DNA of 64,000 nt. Origin: Zopfochytrium polystomum (lineage: Eukaryota > Chytridiomycota > Chytridiomycetes > Chytridiales > Chytridiaceae). The stretch covers positions 310,001 to 374,000 of the forward strand of contig JAIVFJ010000003.1 of assembly GCA_025765615.1 (NCBI GenBank). Direction: 5' to 3'. Made by a program: the position numbers and the translations under genes. The number at the start of each line of letters is the position of its first letter. The first letter of the stretch is position 1. Positions 1 through 12,172 of this stretch are shown here, piece after piece. A model generated the notes under the pieces. It worked only from the letters and a program-made list of their open reading frames with translations, was not told where the DNA came from and searched no databases.

Positions 1-292
1 TTTCTTATTCGCGTACTCGGTGTTGCTTCGTGTCTTTAAGTTCAAGGTAAGGCCTTTGGGTGCATGACGAAGCGCTTCTGTTTACCCAGAGGCTAACAAT
101 CAGCAACTGTCTCAATTGCCGCCTTTCTATTTCCCGTTGCAATCCCTGTTTCTTTCTTGTAGAACGGGGGATACCCGTTCACGTTGTTCTTGTAACGAGC
201 TTTTGGCGCTGCAATCAATACAGTTAGTGGAGACACGCACGTGACTGTCCCTTGTCAAAATCGGCTTTCTTTCTTTCTTTTTGACGTCGAAC

Positions 293-2898
293 ATGGGGAA
301 GCAGCTGAAGAGGCTACGGCGTCAGAAACCGCAACCCTCGACTGCAGCGAAGCCAGCAGTAGAGGACTTTGATGGAACAGACTGGAGGAAAGGCGCATCA
401 GTGAAGGCAGTCAATACGTGGGCCGATGTGGAGAAGAACACGGAGGACATTTGTGAGGATTCAGTTCGTTTGACTGTCCGTGGCATCTTTGGCTGAATGC
501 AAATTCTCAGTTCAGGACGAGCGAGAGGAAGTTGCCCTTGAGTATGACGATGATGATGAAGATGAAAACGATCGACCAGAGGACCTTGAAGTTTTTAAGT
601 TGAGGGGAGTGGATTCCGAGGACGACACAGACGGTGGACGAGTACGGTGCTGAGTATGGCGGAGAATACGACGAGGACTTCGACGATGGGGAAGCGGACC
701 GAATCGACGAAGAGGCCGTGGAAAAGCTCCGACGAAAGCTCAATCCTTCTGGGCAATTAAGTGATGACGATGAGGACACTGCTCGCTCCAAAATGGTTGT
801 TGACGGTAGGCTTCACAACCACATACTCTTGTTCTCCGTTTTGCCTTATACTTACGATAACCATACAGAGGACGATGACGACTCGGCATGGGGAAAGAAA
901 CGCAGAGCTTTCTACCTTCAGGAGCCCGAGGCTGCCGACGAAGAAGCGCTCAAGGATGAAGAACGAGAAGCACTCCGTCTGCAGAAGAAGCGCCTCGAAA
1001 AGCTGAGCGAGGAGGACTTTTTCGAAACGACTCGTATACCCGACTCGTTCGCTAACCGTCTTGCGACGGCAGACAAAGCAGGAGTGGATGGGGCAACCTA
1101 CTGCCTTTTCTGGATTAGCAGCGGCAGACGAGACTTTGTCAGCTTTCGCCACCGACTCTGCCGAGCAGCTGGATATTACAGCGAGACGAGAAGCCATGGA
1201 GAAAATGGGCCCAGCGGCGCTCAAAGCTATGGTCGATGCCAGAGCCTCCGACGTGGTTAAGATGCTGAACGAAATGAATATGCGATGGAACGAGATCGAA
1301 ACTGTACTGGGGCCGACGTTGAAGTGGATGCGCGAGAATGCAAGTGACAAGAGACCTGCGTACAAGTATTTGCAGCTTCGATACCGTGAGTTAACTTCCG
1401 AAGTTTGTGCGCATCTAACTTCCACTGCGGTTAGGTCTACTCACCACGTACGTCACAAATATATCCTTCTACCTTGCTCTTCGAGCGAACCCACCGAACG
1501 GCAGAGATGTTCGGTATCATCCCGTCCTTTCCGTGATAGAACGGCTGGCCAAAGTTATTTCCACGCTCGAAACAACAGTTGAGGGCCGTGAACCCGAACC
1601 GGAGGAAAAAACCAGCAAGAAACGGAAGAAAAAGGGAGATCAGAAGAACGCACGGAAAGGCTTTGTGAATTTGCTTGACCAAATTGCCGATGTCGTGGAG
1701 GAGGCTGCAGAGGAGGCGGAGGAGATCGGCGAGGATGACGGTGACGACCAGACGCTGGTTGGAACAATCGGTGAAGCCGAAGATGTGGAGCTGTCCGCCG
1801 CTGAATCCAGGGACGACGCAGAGCTGCCTCCTGAGGAAGGCTCCTCCATGTCCCTTAAGAAAGAGAAAAAGGCTGCTAAGACAGCTGCTAAGACCGCGAA
1901 GAAGGCTGCAGCAAGGGAAAGCGCAGGCAGAGCCCTTTCAGAACTCGATGAGATTGTGATTCCCGACCTTCCCGATGTAATGAGCATTGAGGCGAAAGTA
2001 ACTAATCGGCGAATGTCCAACATACTTGATGATTTTGGTGAGGTCGATGAGAACGAAGCAGATATGGAGGACAAGCGCAGGGGACGGAAAAATCTGAAAT
2101 TCCATGTTACTCGGCTTGGATCAGGTCAGTTATACGGTTGATAAACCTCTTGATTAACTAACTTCCTTCAGGTTATTGCCAAACGGGCGAGAAAGAACGA
2201 CTCAATCCACGGCGACACGGACATTCCTCTCCGCGACAGTCAGGGCAAGTTGATTGAGTCTCAATCCTCGGGGATCCCTGATAGAACTGATCTACCGGAC
2301 ACATCTGCACTGGATGACATTGATCCCGAGGAAGAGCTTGGGTTTAACGTCGATTTTGAAGAGGAGCCTTATAATGAAGCCGAAGAGCCGACAGTGGTTC
2401 CAACGAAGCGCGAAGCAGTGAAGAAAATCGCCAAAAACGACCCTGCCCTCAAGTATTACGACAGCTTGGTTGCAGCAGAAAAAACGGAAAAGAAGCTTCG
2501 CACAGCTGCTCTGAAAGAAGCCAAAGAAGCGCGGAAAAGGGAGCGCAAGGAAACGATGAGCATAGAGACTATGGAATCGTTAGTTTTCACTTGCTATGTG
2601 CTGAACCTTACCATTCTTAACTGTCGTTCATTTGCCAGGGAATACGAAGAAAACGATCTGAGCGTTGGAGAAAAACGTGGGGCAACATGGGACATACTTG
2701 CGAAACAAGGGCTTGACGCCACGCCGCAAGAAGATCGATCGCAACCCAAGAGTAAAGAAGCGACTCAAGTACGAGAAGGCAAAGATAAAGCTGCGGTCGA
2801 TAAAGGCAATTCCTGTCGACAAAGCCAAGGCTGGCGCATACCGCGGCGAGATGACTGGTATTCGTCGGGATCTCTCAAAGAGCGTTCGCTTTGCGTAA
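293..2898 (+). CDS. SAS10/UTP3: SAS10/UTP3-family small-subunit processome protein, multi-exon
   Basis: Nucleolar factor of the SSU processome needed for 18S rRNA maturation (family knowledge). The start is ATG 293 (MGKQLKRLRRQK, a basic N-terminus). Acidic stretches, a WGKKRRAFY motif near 886-910 and a QKKRLEKLSEEDFF motif near 980-1023 follow in family order. The strongest evidence is the C-terminus at about 2665-2898: RNKGLTPRRKKIDRNPRVKK, then YRGEMTGIRRDLSKSV, the diagnostic Sas10 C-terminal domain. A 63-base GT-AG intron is visible at 806-868; others lie near 430-512, 1385-1530, 2123-2171 and 2575-2637. Two frame changes (about 610-634 and about 1075) have no room for an intron, so they look like single-base indels. 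Identity is sure; the exact exon chain is not. Confidence 0.9.
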
Positions 2899-3104
2899 AC
2901 CTGTTCTAGTTTTATTGCTTTGAGAGGGTTCAAATGTTTTAGGTAGAGTTGGGGTACGTGAATCATACTGGTGGAGACGGTGGGGACAAAGAGGAGAATT
3001 TAGGAGAAGCTTGCAGAGTTACCTCGAAAAAGGAAAGCGCCACAACAGGCGCACATTTTCGGTCGCCCCGCGAAAATTGAAACTCCGACCGAATCATCAG
3101 GGCA

Positions 3105-6100
3105 ATGAATCTGGACCACATAACAGCCGAGCTTGATGAGTTTGAGAGCTTCGTCGAGGAGTACAGTAAGCTCGCCTTCTTTCTATTCCTTTCTGCGCAA
3201 TCATAATGCCAAGTCAACGGGAACAGCCTCCAAGATGAATGACATTCTGAAGGGGAATGCCGTGGATATTGCGGGTGCACCCGTGCAAGCCGATCCAAAG
3301 CCGTTCGTTGCAGTGTCTGCTGAACGAGCGACGAGCCGCCTGGATGACGAGAGCCCGATCAGCGTTTCCGATTCCAGCGACCAAAAAGTCGCTGCTTTGG
3401 AACGAACCGCTCTAGGTCCTTCGCTGCGATCGCCGCCGCCGGGAGGGAAACCGCAACCAAAAAAGGCCCCATCGATTCCCCGCTCTGTGCAGAAGCCCGG
3501 TATCATCGACTATTCCCACTTTGAGTCGATCTCGCTCGACGACGGACGACGACGGCGACAAACGCGACGGCGCGGACGCGATCGCCGTTCGGCGGGACGC
3601 GCCGACGGCAGAGCCTGTCGCCGAGCCCGGCACGAAAGGGCAGCCCCCGCCACCAGCGCCGGCGGGCCGACGCGAGGCGGCGGCGGCGGCGGCAGCGGCG
3701 AAGCGCGAGGCGGCGCTGCGCGAGGTACGCCGCGCGGCTGCGGGAGGCCGGCAACGCGCAGTTCCGGGCGGGAGACTGGGCCGAGGCGGAGGCGCAGTAC
3801 ACGGCGGCGATCAACGCGCTGCAGCGGCCGACGTGGGAGATGATCGACGGGCCGGCGGCGGGGGCGGGGGCGGGCGGCGGCGGGGACGGGGAGGCCCGGA
3901 TGGAGGACCCGTTTGCGTTTTTGGACAGGTTGCCACGGTTGCCGCCGGAGGGTGTTCGGCCGGATGCTGCGTTGTATACGAACAGGGCGGCCGTGAGGAT
4001 GCGATTGGGAGACTTTGACGGGGCGGTGACGGACTGCGATGAAGCTGTTGTAATTATGGAGGGTCAAGGTTTGGAGAGATTTATTCCACTCGCATTGTCC
4101 TTTCCTGACGGGAACGTCCCACGACCTAACAATTAGCCTCGGAGACCTTGAAGGCCAAGTGGCGCCGAGCCCAGGCGTTTTTTCATCCTCAACAGGCTGG
4201 ATAATGCAGAGGCGGACATGTCCGCGGTATTGGACCAGCTATCGAAATCTGACAGTGCCGGTGAAACCCAATCGTCTGGAAAAAGCGGGTTGCACTCTTG
4301 CTGAAGCGGAAAGGCTCCGAAAGACTATCAACGCGAGACGGGAGGTGTCCAAGCAGCTGAAAGAGCTCAAAGACAGGCTCGCAGACCAGGAAAGCCTGCA
4401 GGGAAGATGTCGCCGCCATCCAGGCCATGGTCTCTATGCTGCTTAACCAGATTGCGACACACGGTTCAGCGTCAATCGAAGCAGAAACAGCCTCCTCAGC
4501 CCTTTTGAATCTTTTCAGCTCGCCCCGAAACCGCGGCAGCTTCGCTTGAAGCTCTGGCAGTGTCATCTCTTCTCAAATCTCTCACAAGGTCACTTTCCAG
4601 CGAAGAAACCACCCAGCTCGTTCTTCCCGTTCTGGCAACGGCAGCAAGAAACGCGACGGCTAGACTTGGCGCGACCGAAAATATGCATCCCGCCTTGTGG
4701 GTGCTCATGGAAACTGCCCCCACTGTGATGAAAGTAGGAGCCCTTGGCAGGCGTCCGGCAACATCGACGTATTGTCGCCGAAGCCACGCTGGAGTTTACG
4801 GCCGCACTTGCAGAATGCTCCTCCGTTTCAGCGTGCGGCTTGATGCTCGACGGGGCAGTCGGCCGAGGCGTGGGATCCTACGGGTCATGGGCTATTGCAA
4901 AATCAAGCGCCTCGAATTTGCTGCAATGGGGTATGGAGGAGATGACGAAGCCGACATCAGACGACGAACAACGCACTAGCGTGGCTTTGCTCAGGCTTTT
5001 GCGAGCCTTTGTGAACCATGAGCCGCACGGCCTTCCGTTCCTGCTTTCTACAGCGAAGATATCGCTCGATGCTTTGTTTGGTCTGACGTGCAGCCAGCTC
5101 TCGCCAAATGCCAAGAACGATGGTGGAAACAATGGAGCAGGCGGGCTTGAACATGTGGACGCCGCGTGCCAGCTGCTGTTCCGTCTTCTTCGAGCCGTGC
5201 ATACATCAAAGGCGCCGTCCGTCTCCAAGAACTTTCCCAGTTTGCTGCGGTCCCTCGTGTCTGCTCTAACCCTCGCCACGCAATCCACCAATACCACCGC
5301 GACGGCGAATCTTCTGTCAACCCTCCACAACCTGCTTACCGTTTACACTGGCCCAGTCGATGCCGATAACGTCATTTCTCTCGGCGCAATTCATGTGCTC
5401 ATCGACTGCTGCAAAGACACGACACGCGAGCTCCCGGCGATCGCAAAAACGACCCAACACCAAACGCCGTCCCTCGCGCTGACCGCCCTTGCAAAACTGC
5501 TCTCCCGCGCCACTACCGGCGGAGGCGAGGCAGCGCAAAGGACTGGCCAAACACTTTTCGACGCACCGCCTGCCCCTGCGGCTAGTCGAGCGGCTCGCCG
5601 GCGCGGCAGAGGACGCTGGCACGGGCAGCGCGAGCTCTGACACGGCCGCGGTCGCGCAGATCGTTGCGGGGTGGCTGGTCGCGGGCGGCGCGGAAGCAGT
5701 GGAGGAGTGGGAGGCGGAGGGTGGAGTGCGCGCTCTGGCTGGTGTCGTGCAGAGGATGTCGCAGCGGGTCGCTGGAGTCGGTGCTGCGGCAGTCGAGGAG
5801 AATCTCTGGGGTGTCGTCGGGAACGTTGCGCTGGCGTGCGGCGAGTGCGGTCGTAAAGGTGAGAATTTCACAGTTTTTCGTGCGTGGAGGAGGCGCTCGG
5901 AACTGACTCGGCGTTTTCCTCTCAGAGTCGCTCTGCGAAGCAATGTTTGGGCTTGGAGCCCTCGAGTCTTTCGTTCAACTCCTACGCGTGGCAGAAGGCC
6001 AGGCATGCCGGAAGAATATCGCCATCGTGTGCGCGAGGATAAGTCAGTATGGTAAGGAAGACGAAGCTTCATTTTTCTCCATAGTGCAACATTCGCCCAT

Positions 6101-6239
6101 TGAAGACCGCAATCCTGCCATGAATAACGCCAGGGCCGGCGCGTCAGAGGCTGCGAGAGACGCAAGCAATCGAGCTCTTGTACAACATGGGGTCAAAGCT
6201 ATCATGAAGCAAAAATTGTGGAAAGTTGAAACTGGATGA
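3105..6239 (+). CDS. TTC12-like TPR/armadillo protein (axonemal dynein assembly factor family)
   Basis: The start ATG 3105 opens a short acidic exon (MNLDHITAELDEFESFVEEY) followed by donor GTAAG. A low-complexity Ser/Pro region and a very GC-rich Arg/Ala stretch (3530-3780) precede a TPR core read as REAGNAQFRAGDWAEAEAQY, then LYTNRAAVRMRLGDFDGAVT (about 3750-4040). A second half of leucine-rich armadillo-like helices runs from about 4280 to 6239, ending near GVKAIMKQKLWKVETG. TPR followed by ARM-type helices plus the acidic N-terminus matches human TTC12, a cytoplasmic factor for dynein-arm preassembly in flagellated cells. In a fungus this implies a zoospore flagellum. Several frame switches (near 4085-4160, 4400-4560, 5630, 5855-5930) mix real introns with probable indels. 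Family assignment is by overall architecture and I could not align it; a generic TPR-ARM co-chaperone is the alternative. Confidence 0.6.
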
Positions 6240-6398
6240 GGATGTGGCGCTGTGTATTTGTTTGTGAAGCACATCACGAAAACGAAAGTCTTTAACATAA
6301 ATGTGCACGGCGAAAAACACAAAGTCATTGTATTAAAAGGTAGAACATAGGAGGGTTGAAAACAGCGAGCTGCAAGAGGAAGATCATCTTGAGTGCGA

Positions 6399-7583
6399 TC
6401 AAAGTTTTGACCCCTTGTCATCACCGTACCGAAGGAACCCGTCCACCGCACCCGCAACCCAACCCTCGTCACCTTCGAACAAAAGATGGCCACCATCCGT
6501 GGACTTGAGCAACGTCGAGCCAGGAATGAGCGAGTACAGCTCGTCAGCGTAACCGTTCGGGGATGACCTCGTCTTTGGTCCCGTGAAGAATGAGGGTCGG
6601 GATCCCAGTAATCCGAGAGAGAGACGCTGTGAGGTCAAACTGGGACTTCGAAGTAGCGTACATTTGGGCCACTGTCAAAAAAAGTTAGGGGACGAAGGGA
6701 AAACTGCCAGGGGAATCAGCGCAAACAAGGAAAAACGCAACTGATGATGCGGAGCGGCCTTGGAATGGTTAGTGAGTTGTCGACCACCTCCTTGAAGCGT
6801 TGCGGGTATTTTTCGCGAAACCCGGGGGATAAGTTGAACTCCAAAAGTTTGGCCCTGCATTAATTTTTTTTTTTTTTTTGTTTTACCGTGCGGGTTAGCC
6901 GATGAAGCCAGGGATGGGGCCATACGTGAATTCTTCCTTGGACTTTTTTGCCGTGCTCTGTTCCTTGTACAGTCGGGCAAGGCCCGAGTCGGGAGATCTT
7001 TTAGATGAGGAAGGAAGGGTTAGAGTCAACAAGTCGCTACATCATGCTATGCAGCGTGAAGCATTTATGCGACTCAAGCATCATCGGCATTCTTAAATAG
7101 TAGAGACCTTCCTGCGGTGGCCATGAGCACAAGGCGACGGATGCGGACCGGGGCGGGTGGCACCAACGATCCCGTGACCAGCCCCGTGGCCAAGGTCGAC
7201 GAAATGAAACCGCCCATCGACAGGCCGAGCAGGTCAAAGACGACGGGCGCGGCAGACGGGCTCTTTGCGGGCAGCACGGTCTTGACGACGTGCACGGCCA
7301 ACTCGGCCACGTCGAGGGCCATACGGCGCAGCGAGATGGACGTCGGGTCGTCGGCGGGGCCGAGCGAGGAGCGGCCGATGCCGCGGTTGTCGAGCACGAT
7401 GACGGGGCGCGTGCGGGCGAGGTAGGCGGGCAGGTGCGGGCCCCAGTCGTCCGAGACGCCGCTGAGGCCCTGGACCATGACGAGAGGCACGACGGCGGCT
7501 GTCGCCCTGTCCGCGCCAAAGACGCGGTACGACAGGACGGCGCCGTCGGAAGCCACGAACGATGGTCTGCTGCTCTGCGCCAT
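6399..7583 (-). CDS. alpha/beta hydrolase-fold protein
   Basis: Reads from ATG 7583 (MAQSSRPSFVASDGAVLSYR) to a stop at 6399. The first exon shows an oxyanion-loop region (VPLVMVQGLSGVSDDWGPHL), the strand-4 motif VIVLDNRGIGRSS and the nucleophile elbow GLSMGG, giving a Ser nucleophile. A middle exon at about 6900-7090 contains FTYGPIPGFIG. The last exon (6399 to about 6650) ends in a segment with a GGHLLFEGDEGW motif whose His is the likely catalytic one. Two introns separate the three parts; the one near 6660-6895 holds a run of 17 T on the + strand. Substrate cannot be told from sequence; esterase, peptidase and lipase activities all occur in this fold. Convergent with the TTC12-like gene; the two stops are 159 bases apart. 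Confidence 0.8.
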
Positions 7584-7803
7584 TTTTGGGATTTGGTGCA
7601 GTTCTTTCGGCCCGACTCTTTGCCCAACAATTTTTAGTCAGCTCTTTTTGTTCCCGTTTAGCGCAAGAAAAGGTTTGGCGTACACGAATCTTCTCCAGAG
7701 TTGAGAAGGAAAGGTGGAACACACCCAGGATCCGAAGGAAACTACTCAGCCTTTAGCTCTTGACCGAATCGAGTCTCAACTAAACAAACAAAAGTCCGCC
7801 ACA

Positions 7804-7818
7804 AGCTGCTCCCTCTCT

Positions 7819-7860
<42 letters not shown>

Positions 7861-7885
7861 CCTCGCTCTCTCTCTCTTTCTTTCT
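7804..7885. repeat. (CT)n microsatellite
   Basis: Nearly pure CT dinucleotide repeat with a few interruptions, lying between the divergently transcribed alpha/beta hydrolase and desaturase genes. Open frames here are repeat artefacts. Confidence 0.95.
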
Positions 7886-8270
7886 TTGCGGGCGGGGCAT
7901 CTGGTTTGTGTCATATTAAGTTTGAGGTCTTTAAGGTGTCTGACACGATGCAGTTCATTTTACGGTATGTTATATTTACTTTTTGCTGGCTGACCAAAAA
8001 TGAGAGGACGATGGCTGCGATAGTTTGGGATCTCTATAATATTTGCCCCCCAATTACAAGAGTGGGATGGTTGAACGAATCCAACTTCATCTGAGTCGAA
8101 ACAAGCGGGGTGAATAATAAATGCATGTGCAGTTGTGTTGTGTTCATACACCGAATTGCATACAGGCAGAGTCGGAGTGACACACGGCAAGATTCTCCCC
8201 GGCCTTGAAAAGCACTTTTGTATACTTGGAAACAGAAAACACAGAATAAGAATAGTAATAGTACGTCCGA

Positions 8271-8315
8271 GTGACGAGAGTGACGAGAGTGACGAGAGTG
8301 ACGAGAGTGACGAGA
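8271..8315. repeat. Five perfect tandem copies of the 9-mer GTGACGAGA
   Basis: Five uninterrupted 9-base units upstream of the desaturase gene. The unit length is a multiple of three, but no convincing coding frame encloses it. Confidence 0.95.
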
Positions 8316-8424
8316 GATTGAGTGACGACGCGGGTGCGCGATTCCACTGCAGCCCAGGAGCAGACCGACCCGCGGGGCGGCAAAAAGGTTTTCAACCGTT
8401 CTCTGTCTCTGCTGTCTCTGTCCC

Positions 8425-8770
8425 TCATTCTCTCTCTCTCTCTCACTCTCTCCCTCTCTCTCTCTCTCTCTCTCAGTCCCTCTCTCATTCCAACTTTGCT
8501 TTTTTCCCACGGAAACGCGCGGGCGGCTCCGTTTTTCCTTGGGCTGCTTGCTGCAATTTTCCGCCGTGGTTGGTTGGTTGGGACAGAGACAGAGACAGAG
8601 ACAGAGACAGAGCTGATTACGGAAGGGAGCGAGGGGAGAGGGAGGGAGGGAGACAGACAGAGAGAGACAGGTGGCAGCAGGCAAACAAAGAGAACAAAGA
8701 ACCGTTTCCGGCGATCGCCCAACAGGCCAGAACCGTCAACAACAGCAACAACAACAACAACAACAACAAC
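8425..8770. repeat. Cluster of microsatellites in the desaturase 5' region
   Basis: In order: an imperfect (CT)n tract at about 8428-8476, five GACAGA units from 8582, a GA-rich stretch at about 8625-8670 and a CAA-rich run at about 8740-8770. All lie in the 400 bases before the desaturase start, so they probably sit in its promoter or 5' UTR. Confidence 0.9.
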
Positions 8771-8829
8771 TGACCACTCTTCCCCACCACCTCCACCCTC
8801 GCCCTCGCCCTCGCCCTCACCCTCCCTCG

Positions 8830-10201
8830 ATGGCGCCCTCGGCAACCACCCGGCAGCGACCCGCCGCGACGACGGCGACAACTGCCACTGCCACTGCCAC
8901 TGCCACTGCTCCTTCCAAGCGCCCGTCGTTTCCACCAAACAAGTCGGACGAGTACGCTGCAGAATGGGTGCCGCCCCCGTTCACCATCAAAGAGCTGAGG
9001 GACGCCATTCCCGCTGAATGCTTCCGGCGGGACACTTTCAAGTCCTTCTCATACGTCTTCATGGACCTGGCCATGATCGCCGCCTTGGGCGTCGCCGCGT
9101 CCCGCTTCGACTCGCTCGCAGCTGCGATTTTCCCTGCCTCGGACTTGTATGCGTCCCTCGTCAAGTGGGCCGTTTTGTGGCCCGCATACTGGGTGATGCA
9201 GGGCATCGTCATGACTGGCGTGTGGGTCATTGCGCATGGTGCGTGTAACGTTTTGCAAGCCCCTTCCCAGGATCCCCTCACATTGCCTTCTGGATTTTCC
9301 ACTTCACGTGAAAATTGTCTCACCACGCATCCTATACCTTCTCACTTCCAACATTTTGCAGAGTGCGGGCACCAAGCCTTCTCCGACTATGCATGGGTCA
9401 ACAACTCGGTGGGATTCGTCCTGCACTCGCTCCTTCTCGTGCCGTACTACTCCTGGAAAATTTCCCACTCGAAGCACCACAAGGCGAACGTCCACATGCA
9501 AAAAGACCAAGTGTTTGTCCCTGGCACTCGGAGCCAGGCGATGAAGCGCACCGCCTCTGGCGCCGCAGTGGCAGCCGTCGAAGCCGCGCCGCTGGTCGAA
9601 ACCCTCATGATCCTTCGCCAGCAGCTCTTTGGTTGGCCCGCCTACATCGTTGCCAATGTGTCTGGACAAAAGTTCGACCGTTGGACCTCCCACTTTGACC
9701 CGACGTCTCCCATCTTCAGCGCGTCCCAGTTCCTCCAGATAGTCGCGTCTGACATTGGAATCGTGGGCGCCTTTGGCCTGCTCACCTACTTCTCGTACAC
9801 TTTCAGCTTCTTGGACGTTGTCAAATACTACTTGATTCCGTACTTCTGGGTCAACCACTGGCTTGTCATGATCACGTTCCTGCAGCACACCGACGTCAGG
9901 GTGCCCCACTTCACCGAGGCGTCGTGGGACTTTTTGACTGGCGCTTTGTCCACCGTCGACCGCGATTACGGCATCTTGAACCACTTCTTCCACCACATTG
10001 CCGACACCCACGTCGCTCACCACTTGTTTTCGTACCATGCCGCACTACAATGCTGAAAAGGCAACTGTTGCCCTCAAGGCCAAGCTTGGAAAGTACTACC
10101 TGTGGGACGACACTCCAATCTTCTTGTCCCTGTACAGGTCCTACAGGGACTGCAAGTTTGTCGAGGACAGCGGAGACGTCCTTTGGTACAAGAGCAAGTA
10201 A
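8830..10201 (+). CDS. FAD2-type delta-12 (oleate) fatty acid desaturase
   Basis: ER membrane di-iron desaturase that turns oleoyl chains into linoleoyl chains. The chosen start ATG 8830 precedes a Thr/Ala-rich leader encoded by an ACTGCC repeat. All three histidine boxes are present: HECGH (residues 136-140, completed across the intron), HSKHH (172-176) and HVAHH (353-357). Hydrophobic segments lie before box 1 and between boxes 2 and 3. One 123-base GT-AG intron (9239-9361) splits the first box codon and has no in-frame stop. After LFS at about 10033 one extra base shifts the frame; the family C-terminus continues one frame over ([20 protein letters not shown]) to TAA 10201. About 415 residues if read through. 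Delta-12 is the best guess; delta-15 or a bifunctional enzyme is possible. Confidence 0.9.
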
Positions 10202-10868
10202 AAAGTTAACTTTCGTCGAGTTGTGCATCGTGAGGAGTCGCAATCCGTGTGCGAAACCATTTTCTGATGAAGGCCACAACTCTCGCAAATTTACGCCTCG
10301 TTTTCTTTTTGTTCTTCACACCTTCTCACACCGCGTATTTCATTACCTTGAGGGCAACTAGTCACTCCAAATCGCGCCAGTCTACTCTTTTCCTTCCCAC
10401 AATTTTGAAAAGCCCTGCGCATTCAATGAAATGGCGGCTTTGTGAGTTTCCTCGCCCTCTGCACCTTGACGTTTGTTCGAAGGGTTCATTTCCGACCCTT
10501 TTTCGTACTGGGACTCGCATTACAGTGTTGATGTCTTCTCTCCGCCGAGCCAAACCATAGCCGATGGTGCATCACGTGACCAGCTAGACACAGACGAGAT
10601 CGCGAAAACGAAGCCGTGCATCAAAGCGAAGCGTCGGACTCGGAAATGAAGATGCAAGATCGCCTGTGTCGACATGGGCTAGTTCGCTTGCGGCATATGC
10701 CGAATGCGTCAAATACCACCGTCCAAACAGAGCGTTAAAAAATATTCAAAAATAAGCAATCAGAGCGACTGGCACTTTCGCCCGCTGGAACTGGATCTGC
10801 TCTTCGCTATCTCGAAACGCAGGCACCAACTTTGAAATACACGCACCTAAAGATTCGTATTCGTTTAT
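10202..10868. other. Intergenic, no gene recognised
   Basis: Only short unsupported frames on either strand. No repeat or structural RNA seen. Confidence 0.5.
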
Positions 10869-11700
10869 TTTCATGATTCGACCTTCCGGTTCTCCGCCCA
10901 GCAACGGCAAAAGGCCCTGCACGATGGAAAATACATTATGGACAATACCAGGGAACCTCATACCCTCCATACCGGCTTCGGATGTTCACACTGCTTGGAG
11001 ACTGGTAGTCCCCTTAATGCTCTCCCGCAACAGTTCTTATGTAGGAACCGACGTATACAACGTGTTTGTGAAATAGTAGCCCGAGCACCACCAAACTACG
11101 CAAAAACGCTGTGCTTGGCAGCAGTTGCCGTACTTGAGCGAATCAGTGGCCATAAATTGTACAACGATTTCGAAGGCTTCGACGTGACGAATTCCAACCA
11201 AGCCGCCGCTCACCTGGCAACACCGTCTCGGAGCAGGATTGGTGCAAACTTCTCGGGGCACTTGCCCGCACAACAATCCACTCATGCCAGCTACATTCTG
11301 GGCTGATCAGCTGCGTTGGGCCTTGGACGAATCTCAATCCAGGAGGGACATTGCAGTTCATTCTGCGCCAGTGTTAGTCAAAGCCGGCGCAGAATCGGAG
11401 CGCGTTTTGGTCGGTTGTATTCGAACTGCAACAGAGATTATTGAAAATCCTTGGAATTAGGACTTTTCCTTCGCATCAACGGTATTTGAAGCGACTGCGA
11501 TTCACTGCAAACGTAAAATGGACGACCATACTGGGGCTCCAGTCTCGGATGGAATCCCGTACTGTCTTCTTTGCGGTGGTCGCCCTCCGAGCGTCATGGA
11601 TGACCATAATAAACCTAGTCACAGAGCACCGTTCCTTGGAAGTGGTCTGACTGCTGTTATACGTGCTATAGCTGCGATTCTTCCTCACATTGACGTTTAA
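10869..11700 (+). CDS. Possible unrecognised multi-exon gene
   Basis: Several short frames with protein-like composition follow one another on the + strand: one with TAWRLVVPLMLSRNSSYVGT (to about 11076), one with KTLCLAAVAVLERISGHKLY (about 11100-11200), one with ATFWADQLRWALDESQSRRD (about 11290-11457) and a short frame ending at 11700 with a CLLCGG motif. None matches a family I know. The chain would need introns or indels between pieces. It lies just upstream of the truncated orphan paralogue and could be part of the same locus. Weak. Confidence 0.25.
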
Positions 11701-11839
11701 TGTGAATGGGATCGATGGATTGTAATCAGAACATGTCTACTCGGATTCTGGAGAGATGTAAACCCGTTCCGGAAGACCAATCTTCTCAAAAAATTATACA
11801 GAGCCTCCGCCACGAACACGTCAACTAGACGGAAACGAA

Positions 11840-12172
11840 ATGTCGTGGGTAGTTGGTGCGGTGTCGAATACCAACATTACAACTGATCTTCTTCAGGGCA
11901 TTTTCTTGAAGGCCGCATCTCTATTGCGCACTAAACCAACCCGAAACAGTACTCTGTCAGACCTTATCCACACAATAGCAACCTGCTCTAATTCTGTGGA
12001 AGCTGCAGCATACTGCAAACAGCTACTGACAGTGCACGGGGAGTCTAAAAAGCATTTTGGTGCCTGGGGATCGACTACATCTTTCCTCAATTCTCTGCGC
12101 CTTTGCCGCTCGAGTGGAGCCCTGCGATGGCCAGTCGAAGTTATCGGAATCAATTATAGACTTGGTATTTGA
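11840..12172 (+). pseudogene. Truncated copy of an orphan gene family (paralogue of the locus at 16,955)
   Basis: ATG 11840 opens MSWVVGAVSNTNITTDLLQG and continues through KAASLLRTKPTRN and IATCSNSVEAA. The same layout occurs at 16,955-17,300 (WLNSAVSHPNMSPDLFQ, KTVSLLRSSGT, ISRCNSADAG). In both copies the homology then moves to another frame (here ILCAFAARVEPCDGQSKLSE, there FLCAFVARMESCDDQSRLAK). Here homology ends near 12,175, so the copy looks truncated. No known domain. The paired copies argue that this was once a real coding sequence. Confidence 0.55.

Noticed and set aside
3400..4067. Overlapping - strand frames in the GC-rich TTC12 region
   Set aside because: High GC removes stops in every frame; only the + frame shows TPR residues.
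8034..8938. Long frames on both strands across 8.0-8.9 kb
   Set aside because: Their sequence is translated microsatellite (CT, GACAGA, CAA, GTGACGAGA) with no protein character.
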